NCBI RefSeq assembly: GCF_001721645.1
Contig: NZ_CP017141.1
Coordinates: 1,488,001 to 1,552,000 of the forward strand
DNA from: Pedobacter steynii
GTDB taxonomy: Bacteria; Bacteroidota; Bacteroidia; Sphingobacteriales; Sphingobacteriaceae
Direction: 5' to 3'
Length of the DNA: 64,000 bases
Numbering within the stretch: position 1 is the stretch's first letter; each line of letters opens with the position of its first letter. Under the pieces are notes generated by a model. It was not told the origin of the DNA, ran no database searches, and saw only the letters and a program-made list of their open reading frames with translations. Shown here one piece after another: positions 8,514 to 18,700 of the stretch. The translations under genes were made by a program, and so were the position numbers.

Positions 8514-9257
8514 ATGAAGAAATACGGCTTAATTGGTTATCCTTTATCGCATTCCTTTTCTAAGAAGCACTTTACGGAAAAATTCGTGCAGGAACATATT
8601 GACAATTGTGAATATGAGCTGTACCCCATAGAAAATGTGGGTCTTTTTCCAGGGCTGATTTCCTCAGATGAAGAGATTTGCGGAATTAATGTGACGATTC
8701 CCTATAAGGTGGATATTCTGGCTTATGTAAAAGAACTTGATGATGCTGCAGCGAAAATAGGGGCAGTCAACTGTATTGATATCCGGAGAGAAAATGGAAA
8801 AGTCATTTACAAAGGGTACAATACGGATGCTTACGGATTTGAAGCGTCTTTAAAACCTTTTCTAAAGGAACACCATACTAAAGCCATCATATTTGGAGAT
8901 GGAGGAGCAGCCAAAGCCATCAAATATGTATTGGATAAACTGGAGATTTCGTTTTTGATTGTAACCAGGAAGCCTTCCGATAACAGCATTCTGTATGAGG
9001 AATTGAATGAAGAGTTGCTCAAAGAGCATACTGTACTGATCAATACTACCCCATTGGGCATGTCGCCGAATGCAGATACTTTTCCTGAAATTCCTTACGA
9101 ATTTATCACGGAAAAGCATCTGGCTTATGATCTGGTGTACAATCCGGAGCTGACGCAGTTTCTGGCTAAAGCCCAGGCAGGTGGTGCAGCTGTTAAAAAT
9201 GGATTAGAAATGTTATACCTTCAGGCAGAGCGCTCCTGGGATATTTGGAACTCCTGA
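8514..9257 (+). CDS. aroE: Shikimate dehydrogenase
   Basis: 247 residues, cytoplasmic, reduces 3-dehydroshikimate with NADPH in aromatic amino-acid synthesis. N-terminal 'YGLIGYPLSHSFSKKHF' carries the substrate-binding Ser pair; 'GINVTIPYKVDIL' contains the catalytic Lys; 'GYNTDAYGF' carries the Asp; 'IIFGDGGAAKAIKYVL' is the dinucleotide-binding turn (GDGGAA in place of the usual GAGGAA). At 247 residues it is shorter than E. coli AroE (272), which is normal for Bacteroidota. Start 16 bp after the comA stop and stop one base before gldD, so these are one transcript. Confidence 0.93.
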   Translation: MKKYGLIGYPLSHSFSKKHFTEKFVQEHIDNCEYELYPIENVGLFPGLISSDEEICGINVTIPYKVDILAYVKELDDAAAKIGAVNCIDIRRENGKVIYKGYNTDAYGFEASLKPFLKEHHTKAIIFGDGGAAKAIKYVLDKLEISFLIVTRKPSDNSILYEELNEELLKEHTVLINTTPLGMSPNADTFPEIPYEFITEKHLAYDLVYNPELTQFLAKAQAGGAAVKNGLEMLYLQAERSWDIWNS

Positions 9258-9258
9258 T

Positions 9259-9843
9259 ATGAAAAAATATTTTCCAGTTTGCCTTTTTGTCCTGTTACTG
9301 GCTTTTTCTGCTTGTCATAACAATGACTATGCACCAAAGCCAAGGGGGTATTTTCATATTGATTTTCCAAAGAAAGCCTATAAAAAGTATGATGGAGGCT
9401 GTGCCTTTTCTTTTGAATATCCGGTATATGCAACTCTGGTTGCCGATAGCAGTAAAGAAACCCAGCCTTGCTGGAACAACCTTTCCTTTCCTCAGTTTAA
9501 TGCCCGTCTGCACCTGACCTATTACGATGTTTCTTCGAAAAAAGAATATGAAGGATTGGTGGAAGATGCCCGGACGTTTGCTTTTAAACATACGGTGAAA
9601 GCCAATGCAATAGATCAGAAGCTGATTAATTATCCGGAGAGAAAAATATATGGGATCTATTATGCCATAGAAGGAAATACTGCCTCCTCTGTTCAGTTTT
9701 TTTTAACCGACAGTGCAAAACATTACTTCCGAGGAGCACTATACTTTAACGAACGACCTCAATATGACTCCATTCAGCCGGTAGTGGCCTTTATAAAAAA
9801 AGATATTGACCAAATGATCAATACCTTCAAATGGAAAAATTAA
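9259..9843 (+). CDS. gldD: GldD gliding-motility lipoprotein
   Basis: 194 residues with a lipoprotein signal (MKKYFPVCLFVLLLAFSAC, lipobox FSAC). The mature start 'YAPKPRGYFHIDFPKKAYKKYDGGCAFSFEYP' matches the GldD family, which is needed for gliding and for type IX secretion in Flavobacterium johnsoniae and is kept in many non-gliding Bacteroidota. It sits at the outer or inner membrane facing the periplasm. The start follows the aroE stop by one base. No other gld gene is in the window. Confidence 0.85.
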   Translation: MKKYFPVCLFVLLLAFSACHNNDYAPKPRGYFHIDFPKKAYKKYDGGCAFSFEYPVYATLVADSSKETQPCWNNLSFPQFNARLHLTYYDVSSKKEYEGLVEDARTFAFKHTVKANAIDQKLINYPERKIYGIYYAIEGNTASSVQFFLTDSAKHYFRGALYFNERPQYDSIQPVVAFIKKDIDQMINTFKWKN

Positions 9844-9865
9844 TACCCTTTAATATTTAGATGAT

Positions 9866-10507
9866 ATGATTAGTATTCAGCAGTTTGCTTTTAATCCATA
9901 CCGGGAAAACACTTATGTTTTGTTCGATGAAACGCTGGAGTGTGTGATTATAGATCCGGGAATGTATGATGCTGAGGAACAGAACAGGCTGGTTCGTTTC
10001 ATTAAAGAAAATAAGCTGAAACCTGTGTTGCTCCTGAATACGCATTGCCATATTGACCATGTATTGGGAAATAAATTCGTTTTTGACAACTGGAGTCTGA
10101 GGCCTCAGTTTCATCCGGGAGAGTTGCCGATCTTACATGCTGTTCCTGGATATGCACCTCAGATGGGCTTCCATTATGAACTGTCTCCGGAACCGGAAGT
10201 GTTTTTAGGGGAAAGCGGAACGATTAAATTTGGACACAGTCAGCTGGAAATTATCTTTGCCCCGGGACATTCCCCTGCACATTTATGTTTCTATGCTGCG
10301 GCAGATAATTTCCTGATCGGTGGAGATGTACTTTTTTATACCAGTATCGGCCGTACAGACCTTCCGGGAGGAAATCATTCACAATTGATCAGGAGCATAA
10401 GGAATAACTTGTTTATATTGCCTGATGATTGCAGCGTTTATCCGGGACATGGTCAGTCTACCACTATTGGCTTTGAGAAACAGCACAATCCTTTTTTACA
10501 GTCCTAA
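9866..10507 (+). CDS. Metallo-beta-lactamase-fold hydrolase (glyoxalase II-like)
   Basis: 213 residues, cytoplasmic. Metal site 'THCHIDHVLGN' (HxHxDH), later H in 'APGHSPAHLCFY', D in 'LIGGDVLFYTSIGRTDLPGG' and H in 'YPGHGQST'. The layout, with 'SIGRTDLPGG', is that of the small glyoxalase-II-like or persulfide-dioxygenase-like hydrolases common in bacteria. Substrate not known. It lies in the same closely spaced forward run as gldD (22 bp before) and the permease gene (14 bp after). Confidence 0.85.
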   Translation: MISIQQFAFNPYRENTYVLFDETLECVIIDPGMYDAEEQNRLVRFIKENKLKPVLLLNTHCHIDHVLGNKFVFDNWSLRPQFHPGELPILHAVPGYAPQMGFHYELSPEPEVFLGESGTIKFGHSQLEIIFAPGHSPAHLCFYAAADNFLIGGDVLFYTSIGRTDLPGGNHSQLIRSIRNNLFILPDDCSVYPGHGQSTTIGFEKQHNPFLQS

Positions 10508-10521
10508 TTACTTAAATAGAT

Positions 10522-11754
10522 TTGAATACAGCCTTTTACATAGCCCGCAGGTATCTTTTTGCAAAGAAATCTACCAATGCGATTAACATCATCTCCGCAA
10601 TTTCTGTGGTAGGGGTGTTTGTGGGAAGCGCTGCATTGATCATCATTTTATCTGCTTTTAACGGCCTGGAAGACCTGGTATTGAAAATGTTCAATACCAT
10701 GACGCCGCAACTGGTGATTACACCAGCAAAAGGGAAAACTTTTGAACCGAATACGGCATACTTTAATCAGCTGAAAAAGACTGAGGGCATCTATTCTTAC
10801 GTGGAGGTCCTTTCTGAAAATGCATTGCTCCGGTATAATGATAAGCAGTCTGTAGGCTTAATAAAGGGAGTAAGTCCCGATTATCTGAAAAACAAAAGCC
10901 TGGACAGTACCATCATCGACGGTCATTTCGTATTGGACAGTCCTGACAGCCATTTTGCGGTGATTGGCTCGGCCATTCAGAATTTCCTGATGGTGAACAC
11001 CACAGACCCTTTCCTGCCTTTGCAGATTTATTCGCCAAAAAAAGGCAGAACGAAGAGCTCTTTAAATCCGGGTGACGATTTTACCGTACTTTCTATTCCC
11101 GTATCAGGTGTTTTTGAAGTGCAACAGGATTTTGACAATGTCGCGATTGTTCCTTTGGCATTTGCCCGGAAGCTGCTGGATGAGCCACAGAAGGTTTCTT
11201 CGATAGAAATCCTCTTAAATAAAGATGTTGATGCAGACCAGTTTAAGTTGAGGGTAGAGAAAGAAATCGGGGCAGGTTTTCTGGTCAAGGACCGGATTGA
11301 ACAAAATACCGCTCTTCACAACATTCTGGGTTCTGAAAAATGGGCAGTTTATATCATCCTGACTTTTGTTTTAATTATTGCTATCTTTAATATCATTGGA
11401 TCATTGACCATGTTGGTGATTGATAAATTGAAAGATATTGCCGTTTTAAGTAGCCTGGGCGCAGGTAGAAGACTGATCAAGAGAATCTTCCTGCTGGAAG
11501 GAATGATGATCACGATGACTGGCTGTGTGTTGGGACTTACAGTCGGGCTGATCTTCTGTCTGCTTCAACAGAAATTCGGCTTTGTCAAAATGGCACAAGA
11601 CAATCCCATCCTTACCAATGGCTATCCAATCGGATTGAAATGGACGGATTTTTTATTAGTATTTTTAACAGTAACGGTATTTTCTTTTATGGCATCAGCT
11701 TTGTCATCTAATCTAAGTGTAAAGAAAATAGACCATTTAAATCAAGATCTCTAA
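10522..11754 (+). CDS. ABC transporter permease, LolC/LolE-like (FtsX superfamily)
   Basis: 410 residues, starting at TTG 10522 (no ATG keeps the conserved N-terminus 'FYIARRYLFAKKSTNAINIIS'). One membrane helix near 20-45, a large periplasmic domain to about 270, then three helices near 272-300, 325-350 and 375-400, the 1+3 FtsX layout. 'ISAISVVGVFVGSAALII' and 'VIDKLKDIAVLSSLGAG' are typical of LolC/LolE, which release lipoproteins from the inner membrane. The ATPase (LolD) is not adjacent, as is common in this phylum. Length is normal for the family. Confidence 0.82.
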   Translation: MNTAFYIARRYLFAKKSTNAINIISAISVVGVFVGSAALIIILSAFNGLEDLVLKMFNTMTPQLVITPAKGKTFEPNTAYFNQLKKTEGIYSYVEVLSENALLRYNDKQSVGLIKGVSPDYLKNKSLDSTIIDGHFVLDSPDSHFAVIGSAIQNFLMVNTTDPFLPLQIYSPKKGRTKSSLNPGDDFTVLSIPVSGVFEVQQDFDNVAIVPLAFARKLLDEPQKVSSIEILLNKDVDADQFKLRVEKEIGAGFLVKDRIEQNTALHNILGSEKWAVYIILTFVLIIAIFNIIGSLTMLVIDKLKDIAVLSSLGAGRRLIKRIFLLEGMMITMTGCVLGLTVGLIFCLLQQKFGFVKMAQDNPILTNGYPIGLKWTDFLLVFLTVTVFSFMASALSSNLSVKKIDHLNQDL

Positions 11755-11758
11755 CATC

Positions 11759-12136
11759 ATGAATATATCTATAAAACCATTACCCCTGTTGATTTTACTG
11801 GCTGTTGTTATCGTAGCCTGTAATACCAAACCTGTTTCTGTTGAAAAGCGGACAACAAGGGTAATTAAGGGGCTATATACCTATGGTCCTGAGATGAAAT
11901 CTTTTACAGATTGCGAAGAGGGGAATGAGTATTGGGTAGCAGACAGTGCTAAAACACTGGAGCTTGCCTATAGCAATTTCAATTTTGAGAAGCCTTATGA
12001 GCCGGTTTATATAGAGGTAGAATGCCATATGATCAAATCTGACAGCCTTATTGTTTCAGCAGATTTTGATTCTACTTTGGTGGTCACTAAGCTGTTGAAA
12101 ATTAGTAAAGAAATTCCGGACGGGCCTTGCAACTAA
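11759..12136 (+). CDS. Small lipoprotein, NlpE-C-like pattern
   Basis: 125 residues with lipobox 'VIVACN' after a hydrophobic signal. The mature part reads 'FTDCEEGNEYWVADSAKTLELAYSNF' and 'EPVYIEVECH', a pattern that recalls the small domain found in NlpE or copper-homeostasis-like lipoproteins (F.DC..G..Y.V, then a long-residue 'LE.AY'). This is a weak similarity from memory. It follows the permease gene by 4 bp and ends 4 bp before the convergent mqnD gene, with no terminator between. Function unknown. Confidence 0.6.
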   Translation: MNISIKPLPLLILLAVVIVACNTKPVSVEKRTTRVIKGLYTYGPEMKSFTDCEEGNEYWVADSAKTLELAYSNFNFEKPYEPVYIEVECHMIKSDSLIVSADFDSTLVVTKLLKISKEIPDGPCN

Positions 12137-12140
12137 TCCT

Positions 12141-12986
12141 TTAAGGTATGAGGTAGAGGTCTTTTTTAATGGGTTGTATCAATCCTTTTTCCTGGGCCAT
12201 TGAGAATAAAACGTCTATTGCTTTTCTGCCTTCTACTCCCAGGTCAATGGAATATTTGTTGACATAGAGTTCAATGTGTTTGTACATGACCTCCTCACTC
12301 ATTTCCTGAGAATGCTGTTTGATAAACTCAATTCCTGATTTGGGATTGGCAAAAGCATATTCTACAGATTTGCGTAAGATCCGGTTTACTTTCTCTTTCG
12401 TTTCCTGGTCCAGGTTTCTGTTGATCACAATTCCACCCAGGGGAATGGCGCAGCCAGTAAGTTTCTCCCAGTAATTGCCCAGGTCCATCACTTTGTGCAG
12501 CCCTTTTTCCATGTAAGTAAAACGGTTCTCATGGATAATCAGTCCGAGGTCAATCCTGTTATCGAGAACGGCCTGTTCTATCTCTGAGAAAACCATTTCC
12601 TGCTTTTGGACTAAATGGGGAAAAGCAATGCCCAAAAGAAAGTTCGCTGTGGTGTATTTGCCTGGAATTCCAACCCTTAGGTCTTTATTCAGGTTGTCGG
12701 GATGGTTGGCCAGGTATTCGTTTTTAGAAATTAACAAGGGCCCCACACCAAATCCCAGTGCGCTGCCGGCATCTAACAATGCATATTGCTCGTATACGTA
12801 AGCAAACGCATGAAAACTTAGCTTAGTGATGTCCAGTTCCCCTTTTATCGCTTTTTGATTAAGGGTTTCCACATCGTCAAATGAAACTTTGAAATCCAGT
12901 CCTTCTGTATCAATTTTATGATGAATAAGGGCGTCAAAGATGAAAGTATCATTCGGGCAGGGAGAAAATCCAAGGCTAAGGGTCAT
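12141..12986 (-). CDS. mqnD: 1,4-dihydroxy-6-naphthoate synthase (futalosine menaquinone pathway)
   Basis: 281 residues, periplasmic-binding-protein-like fold without signal peptide, cytoplasmic. Opening 'LSLGFSPCPNDTFIFDALI' is the MqnD hallmark; 'DITKLSFHAFAYV', 'GVGPLLISK' and 'LGLIIHENRFTY' (the catalytic His region) follow. MqnD converts cyclic dehypoxanthinyl futalosine to 1,4-dihydroxy-6-naphthoate. It lies 52 bp downstream of mqnB on the same strand, so the two act as one unit for menaquinone synthesis. The stop faces the small lipoprotein gene across 4 bp. Confidence 0.92.
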   Translation of the reverse strand: MTLSLGFSPCPNDTFIFDALIHHKIDTEGLDFKVSFDDVETLNQKAIKGELDITKLSFHAFAYVYEQYALLDAGSALGFGVGPLLISKNEYLANHPDNLNKDLRVGIPGKYTTANFLLGIAFPHLVQKQEMVFSEIEQAVLDNRIDLGLIIHENRFTYMEKGLHKVMDLGNYWEKLTGCAIPLGGIVINRNLDQETKEKVNRILRKSVEYAFANPKSGIEFIKQHSQEMSEEVMYKHIELYVNKYSIDLGVEGRKAIDVLFSMAQEKGLIQPIKKDLYLIP

Positions 12987-13038
12987 TTTTCTGTATTTTT
13001 ATCAGGTTCAAAGGTAGCAACTATCCAAAATGACTTGG

Positions 13039-13671
13039 TTAGCTATTTGTCAAAAATCCGATCGCCCATTCATTTAAGTTTTTAATGGCCAGGCCAATTT
13101 TCCAGCTTTCTTTATTTCGGGGTTCCACATAGTTGGAGATGCTGCGGATTTGCAGACATGCAATTCCTTCTTTTTCGCAACAATAAAGTACGGCAGCACC
13201 TTCCATGCTTTCTGTAACCGGATTTAAGCGGTTTCTGATCTCCTGAATGCTTTGCTGAGTCCCGTGGGCGGTGTTTACCGTGATTCCCTTTACTTTAGGT
13301 AATCCGGATAGGGAAGGATGGAGGAGGTTGTTAAGTGCCTGAAAGCTACTCTTTCCAAAACCCAGATTTTCAATCGGGAGAAAGGTTCCTTTATCCTCTG
13401 CCCCAAGTTCAGAGAAGTCGTCGGTAACAATATTCAGAACAGATCCCAACGGAATACCAGGGTCAAAACTACCTGCAATCCCCAGGTTCAGGACAAGCTG
13501 ATAGGAAGCCGACAGGTATTTGCCCATCGCAAAAGCTGTTGCAGTCATACCTACTCCTGTGATCAGGATATCGAACGCTTCTGTCTGCATGAATTCGTCC
13601 TCCGCCAGATGAAAATGTTCTATTAAAATAGCTATTTCTGCCTTTGTCGCGGCTACTAAAAGAATCTTCAT
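13039..13671 (-). CDS. mqnB: Futalosine hydrolase
   Basis: 210 residues, nucleoside-phosphorylase-like fold. 'LVLNLGIAGSFDPGIPLGSV' and 'ESMEGAAVLYCCEKEGI' (the purine-binding and ribose-binding region with the Glu) plus 'QIRSISNYVEPRN' identify the MTA/SAH-nucleosidase superfamily; the pairing with mqnD and the short length select futalosine hydrolase, which removes hypoxanthine from futalosine. First gene of the mqnB-mqnD unit, divergent from queD across 72 bp. Confidence 0.9.
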   Translation of the reverse strand: MKILLVAATKAEIAILIEHFHLAEDEFMQTEAFDILITGVGMTATAFAMGKYLSASYQLVLNLGIAGSFDPGIPLGSVLNIVTDDFSELGAEDKGTFLPIENLGFGKSSFQALNNLLHPSLSGLPKVKGITVNTAHGTQQSIQEIRNRLNPVTESMEGAAVLYCCEKEGIACLQIRSISNYVEPRNKESWKIGLAIKNLNEWAIGFLTNS

Positions 13672-13717
13672 AAAGGCTAAGTTAGAGATTAAACCTTTCT
13701 ACTTTAAGCTTTCTGCG

Positions 13718-13725
13718 TATATTTG
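13718..13725 (+). promoter_or_regulatory. -7 promoter element of queD-folE
   Basis: TATATTTG matches TAnnTTTG exactly, 18 bp before the queD ATG. The -33 TTTG is not obvious upstream. Confidence 0.5.
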
Positions 13726-13743
13726 TCAACAATATAACAGAGA

Positions 13744-14154
13744 ATGATATACATAACCAGAAAAGCATCATTTAACGCTGCGCATAAATTGTCCAGACCG
13801 GATTGGTCTGAAGATAAAAACACAGAAGTTTACGGGAAATGTGCCAATCCAAATTGGCATGGACACAACTATCAGTTGTATGTGACTGTGAAAGGGGAAA
13901 TCAATCCTGAAACAGGCTTTCTTGTTGACCTGAAATGGTTGAAAGATGTGACCAATACTTACGTGGTGGATAAAATTGACCATAGAAATCTAAATCTTGA
14001 TGTCGACTTCATGAAAGGTAAACTGGCTTCAACAGAGAATTTAGCGATTGCAATATGGGATGAATTGCTGCCCTTTATCGAAGAATCGGGTGCTCAGCTT
14101 CATTGCATAAAAATTTACGAGACTGAAAACAACTTTGTGGAGTACTTCGGTTAA
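13744..14154 (+). CDS. queD: 6-carboxytetrahydropterin synthase (QueD/PTPS)
   Basis: 136 residues of the PTPS fold. 'FNAAHKLSRPDW' carries the first zinc His; 'YGKCANPNWHGHNYQLYV' holds the catalytic Cys and the HGH zinc ligands; 'LDVDFMKGKLASTENLAI' and the C-terminal 'IYETENNFVEYFG' (Glu contact for the pterin) complete the pattern. It makes 6-carboxytetrahydropterin for queuosine and other 7-deazapurines from dihydroneopterin triphosphate. That substrate is the product of FolE, encoded 12 bp downstream, so the pair forms a logical operon. Confidence 0.88.
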   Translation: MIYITRKASFNAAHKLSRPDWSEDKNTEVYGKCANPNWHGHNYQLYVTVKGEINPETGFLVDLKWLKDVTNTYVVDKIDHRNLNLDVDFMKGKLASTENLAIAIWDELLPFIEESGAQLHCIKIYETENNFVEYFG

Positions 14155-14166
14155 TAACCTTTAGAC

Positions 14167-14805
14167 ATGAATAATCATACAGATCATTTAGATGAAAATG
14201 AAACAGAAAACGGCTACATCAAAATAGACCGTTATAATGAAGGTAAAATTGCTTCCGTAGCCCATCATTATTCAGATATTTTAACTCAGCTTGGAGAAGA
14301 TCCTTCCCGTGAGGGGCTGATCAAAACACCTGAGCGTGTGGCTAAGGCATTACAGTACCTTACCCACGGGTACGACCTGGACCCGGCGGCGATCCTCAAG
14401 GGAGCAATGTTTAAAGAAGATTACAGCCAGATGGTAGTGGTAAAGGATATTGAGGTATTCTCGATGTGCGAACACCATATGCTGCCATTTTTTGGTAAAG
14501 CCCATGTGGCCTATATTCCAAACGGTCATATTGTTGGATTGAGTAAGATCCCGAGAATTGTAGACGCTTTTGCCCGTCGTTTGCAGGTACAGGAGCGTTT
14601 AACAAATGAAATCAGGGATTGTATTCAGGAAACTTTAAATCCTGCAGGAGTAGCCGTTGTAATTGAGTGTAAGCACTTATGCATGGCCATGAGAGGAATT
14701 CAAAAGCAAAATTCGGTGACTACCACCTCTGCTTTTACGGGAGAATTTGCGAAAGATAAAACTAGGGCAGAGTTTTTGAGGTTAATCACTGCCAACTTAC
14801 ACTAA
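14167..14805 (+). CDS. folE: GTP cyclohydrolase I
   Basis: 212 residues, homodecameric cytoplasmic enzyme family. '[18 protein letters not shown]' and '[27 protein letters not shown]' contain the zinc ligands Cys and His; '[16 protein letters not shown]' has the second Cys. It turns GTP into 7,8-dihydroneopterin triphosphate, feeding folate and, with QueD, queuosine. Residues 1-25 are a variable acidic extension ([15 protein letters not shown]). It follows queD by 12 bp and precedes fabD by 20 bp. Confidence 0.95.
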   Translation: MNNHTDHLDENETENGYIKIDRYNEGKIASVAHHYSDILTQLGEDPSREGLIKTPERVAKALQYLTHGYDLDPAAILKGAMFKEDYSQMVVVKDIEVFSMCEHHMLPFFGKAHVAYIPNGHIVGLSKIPRIVDAFARRLQVQERLTNEIRDCIQETLNPAGVAVVIECKHLCMAMRGIQKQNSVTTTSAFTGEFAKDKTRAEFLRLITANLH

Positions 14806-14825
14806 CCAATTACATTAAGTATAAA

Positions 14826-15722
14826 ATGAAAGCATATATATTTCCAGGACAAGGCGCTCAGTTTTCGGGCATGGGTAAAGAATTGTACGAAAATGAAATC
14901 GCCAAAGAACTGTTTGAGAAAGCAAATGAGATTATTGGTTTCCGTATCAGCGACATCATGTTCTCCGGAACGGATGAGGAGTTAAAAGAAACAAAGGTAA
15001 CTCAACCGGCTATTTTCCTTCATTCTGTAATCCTGGCTAAAACATTAGGTGACCACTTTAAACCGGATATGGTTGCAGGTCACTCTTTAGGAGAGTTCTC
15101 TGCATTGGTAGCTGCATCGGCTTTATCTTTTGAAGATGGTTTAAGGTTGGTGATCACCAGAGCTAATGCGATGCAGAAAGCCTGCGAATTACAACCCTCT
15201 ACTATGGCGGCTATTTTAGGCCTGGCAGATGATGTAGTGGAAAGGATTTGTGGCGAGATTGAGGAAGTTGTGGTGGCTGCAAATTATAACTGCCCGGGGC
15301 AGATCGTGATCTCCGGAAGTATTGAAGGAGTTGACATTGCTTGTCAGAAATTAACAGAGGCCGGAGCAAAACGTGCTTTAAAGCTGAATGTAGGTGGTGC
15401 CTTCCATTCTCCGTTAATGGAGCCGGCAAGGGTAGAGCTTCAGGAAGCAATTGAAAATGTAACGGTTCTTTCTCCGGTATGCCCGATTTATCAGAATGTA
15501 GATCCGGTTCCGAATACAGACCCTGCTAAAATAAAAGCCAACCTGATTACTCAGTTAACCGGCGCGGTAAAATGGACTCAAACGATCGAACGCATGATTG
15601 CTGACGGTGCTGCTGAATTTGTTGAAGTAGGTCCGGGCAATGTGTTACAAGGCCTGGTTAAAAAAGTGAACAGGGCGACTCCGACCAGTTCAGCAACTAC
15701 TTCCGCAACTACTACAGCTTAA
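14826..15722 (+). CDS. fabD: Malonyl-CoA:ACP transacylase
   Basis: 298 residues, cytoplasmic, loads malonate onto acyl-carrier protein in fatty-acid synthesis. 'FPGQGAQFSGMGKEL' near the N-terminus, nucleophile S87 in 'AGHSLGEFSAL', catalytic His near 194 in 'GGAFHSPLM' and 'EVGPGNVLQGLVKKV' at the C-terminus are all present. The last 15 residues are a Thr/Ser/Ala tail. It lies between folE and the kinase gene, with 20 bp and 7 bp gaps, so co-transcription is likely. Confidence 0.95.
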   Translation: MKAYIFPGQGAQFSGMGKELYENEIAKELFEKANEIIGFRISDIMFSGTDEELKETKVTQPAIFLHSVILAKTLGDHFKPDMVAGHSLGEFSALVAASALSFEDGLRLVITRANAMQKACELQPSTMAAILGLADDVVERICGEIEEVVVAANYNCPGQIVISGSIEGVDIACQKLTEAGAKRALKLNVGGAFHSPLMEPARVELQEAIENVTVLSPVCPIYQNVDPVPNTDPAKIKANLITQLTGAVKWTQTIERMIADGAAEFVEVGPGNVLQGLVKKVNRATPTSSATTSATTTA

Positions 15723-15729
15723 GTCTAAC

Positions 15730-18700
15730 GTGAGCATCGCGGGTAAAATCAGATTTTTATTATTGATACTAGGGGCCTGCTGTATTGGTACGGCCCTATC
15801 TTTAAAAAACACGATCAGCAAAAAAGATTTGCTTACCCACGAAGCCGCTGAGCTTCAGGAAAACTTAAATCAGAAGGAAAGCATTGTTTATGAGTTCCTT
15901 TCTGATCCACAGCAGGTTGAAAAAGCCAAACAGTTTCACCTGAACGAGAAATACGGGCTTGATTTTATCAATTTTTACCGTAATATCGGGATCAACCTGT
16001 TAACTTATGAAAACTCCGAACTGAAGTTCTGGAGTTCTTTTTCCGCATTCCCATCTGGTCTGGATGGAATCAGAGAAGGTTCCTCTTTCTTACAACTCCC
16101 CAATGGCTGGTATGAGGTAATCCGGAAAACAAAAGGGAGTTATTCACTGGTATTCCTGATCGAGGTGAAGAACCAATATGGAATTCAGAACCAGTTTCTG
16201 AGCAATGACATTTCCCCTTATCTGTTGCCTTCCAATTCCTTAGCCCTTGCTTCCTTTACGGATACTGAGGTGTACGGCATTAATCAACATGATGGCACCT
16301 TATTATTTGAGGTAAAACTGAAGCAGGGATATAGCAAAAGTATTTATGCCGCGATAGAGGTTTGGCTCTGGGTGATTGGTATCTTCAGTTTTTGCTTATT
16401 CTTTAACTCTTTCTGTGTATGGCTGGCAAAAAGAGGAAACCTGATTCCTGCAACACTCCTATTAGGGCTGTTCTTTGTCGCAATAAGGGTAACAGATCTG
16501 GAATATGGTTGGTTCAACCATCAGTTTAACCTGTTGATATTCAGCCCTACAATTTATGGGGAGAGCTTTCTCCTGCCTTCTTTGGGAGATTTCCTACTCA
16601 ACGTAATTGCATTGACCTGGCTGGTTTATTTTGTTTATAAGCACAGGGAGCAGTACGTGCTGCCTTCCTGGTTAGTCAGAAGTAAAATAGCAGGAATCTT
16701 GCTTTATCTGATATTACTGATCATCTTCGGTTTGATGGCTTTTGCCAGCGATCAGGTCTTTTTAGGACTGATCATTAATTCCAAGATCAACTTTGACATT
16801 ACGAACATCATCAATCTGGGGTGGATCAGCTGGATCAGTATTGTAATTTTATGCCTCGTCTGGTTTAATATTTATCTGGTTATCATTATCTTTTTAGAAC
16901 AGACCCGACCATTGAATGTTACCAATAAGGAGCGTCTGATTCTTTTTCTTGCTGCTTTTACCAGTTATTTATTATACCGGCTCGCGACGAATTTCAGCAT
17001 ATTTTTTGTCGTATATGCTCTTTTTATCTTTATTATCGGCTGGAACGTTTACCTGAGAAACAGCCGGTTTTCTATCGGCGTATTTACCGGGATATTTTTC
17101 TGCCTGGCCTTTATGTCTTCCATAAAATACCTGAAATTTATTGATTCCAAGGAGAAGATCAAGCGGTATACCATTGCCCAGAAGCTGGAATCTACGGATG
17201 ATCCGAAGATTATCAGCTCTATTGAAGGCCTGGAGGTAGGGATTTATACAGATAGTTTTGTGGCTGATTATTTCAAACAGCCTGCATTGAGACGGTCTGA
17301 TATTTTACAACGGCACATCAGTAAGCAATTTCTGGGAGGCTACCTTTCCAAGTTTGAGTTCAACCTTTACGAATACAATAGCCTGGACTCTTCAATTAAC
17401 GGCCAGGGAGTACCTCTAAGCTATTACAAGCAGCTCGTACAGTCGGGGTCGGTAAAAGCATCGGAATCTAATTTTTTTTACCGCCTGAACGATACTTTTG
17501 GTTATCAGAACTATTTTGGAATTATTCCTATTTTTCAGGATAACCATATATTGGGAACATTGGTCATTGAGCTTAAATCCCAGCAATACAACTACAATAG
17601 CCAGCTTCCGGATATCCTGATAGACCGGAAGAACAAGAGTGAAGACGACTACAGTAGCTATTCCTTTGCTTTTTACAATTATGGCAAGCTGGCCAATCAA
17701 TCCGGAACATATACTTACAGGCTATCCGGTTCCGAATTCAAAGCTGAGCCAGGAAGGCCTCAGATCATCACAGACAGTCTTGGATATACCCACCTGGTGT
17801 ATATGCCTATTGCATCAAAGAAAATCGTGGTGAGCAAGGAAAAAGTCTCTTATGTAGTTCGTCTGGCCACCTTATCCTTCTTTTTTCTGGTATTTATTAT
17901 CTTCTCAATTACTTTATATGCCCTGATCTGGGTATTGAGAAACATTGATGAGAGTTGGGGAGGCTGGTTTAACATCAACCGTTCGCTAATGATCAATGCG
18001 AACAAGATTTTATATAAGACCCGAATTCAGTTCTCGATTGTACTTTCCGTGGTGGCCACTTTGGTGATTGTGGGTTGGACAACTTATTTCTATATCAGAG
18101 ATGAATACCGGAGGCAACAGGAAGATTTTATTCAGGAAAAAATAAGAAAAGTACAGCTTTCTTATGAGAAAAGTATTTTTAATGCCGGTATCCCGAAAGC
18201 TACTGATGAGTCTATTCACGATTTCAACCAGTTCGCGGATGTCAATGCGGCTTATTTAAACCTCTTTGACGTGAGTGGAAACCTTTTGTATACTTCTTTG
18301 CCAAGAATATATGATTTTGGGATTATAGGGCGTAAAATGGGGGCTGAGGCTTATATTTATCTCAACCAGATGCAACGATCAGAGTATATCGATCCTAATG
18401 AGCGTATCGGGGATTTTAAATATTCCTCTGCTTATGCGCCGATCCGCAATGCAATGAATGAGACGGTTGCCTATATCGGCTTGCCTTATTATGCCAATGA
18501 GGCGGATTATCAGCGTAAAATAGGGTTGTATATCAATACCCTGATTAACATTTATGCCCTGGTATTTGTGGCAATTGGAATTCTTGCGGTATTCCTGGCC
18601 AATCAGATCACAAGTCCGCTTACTTTTATACAGGATAGCATCAGAAAGACCAAGCTTGGACAGAAAAATCAACCTATTCAGTGGTCAAGGCATGATGAGA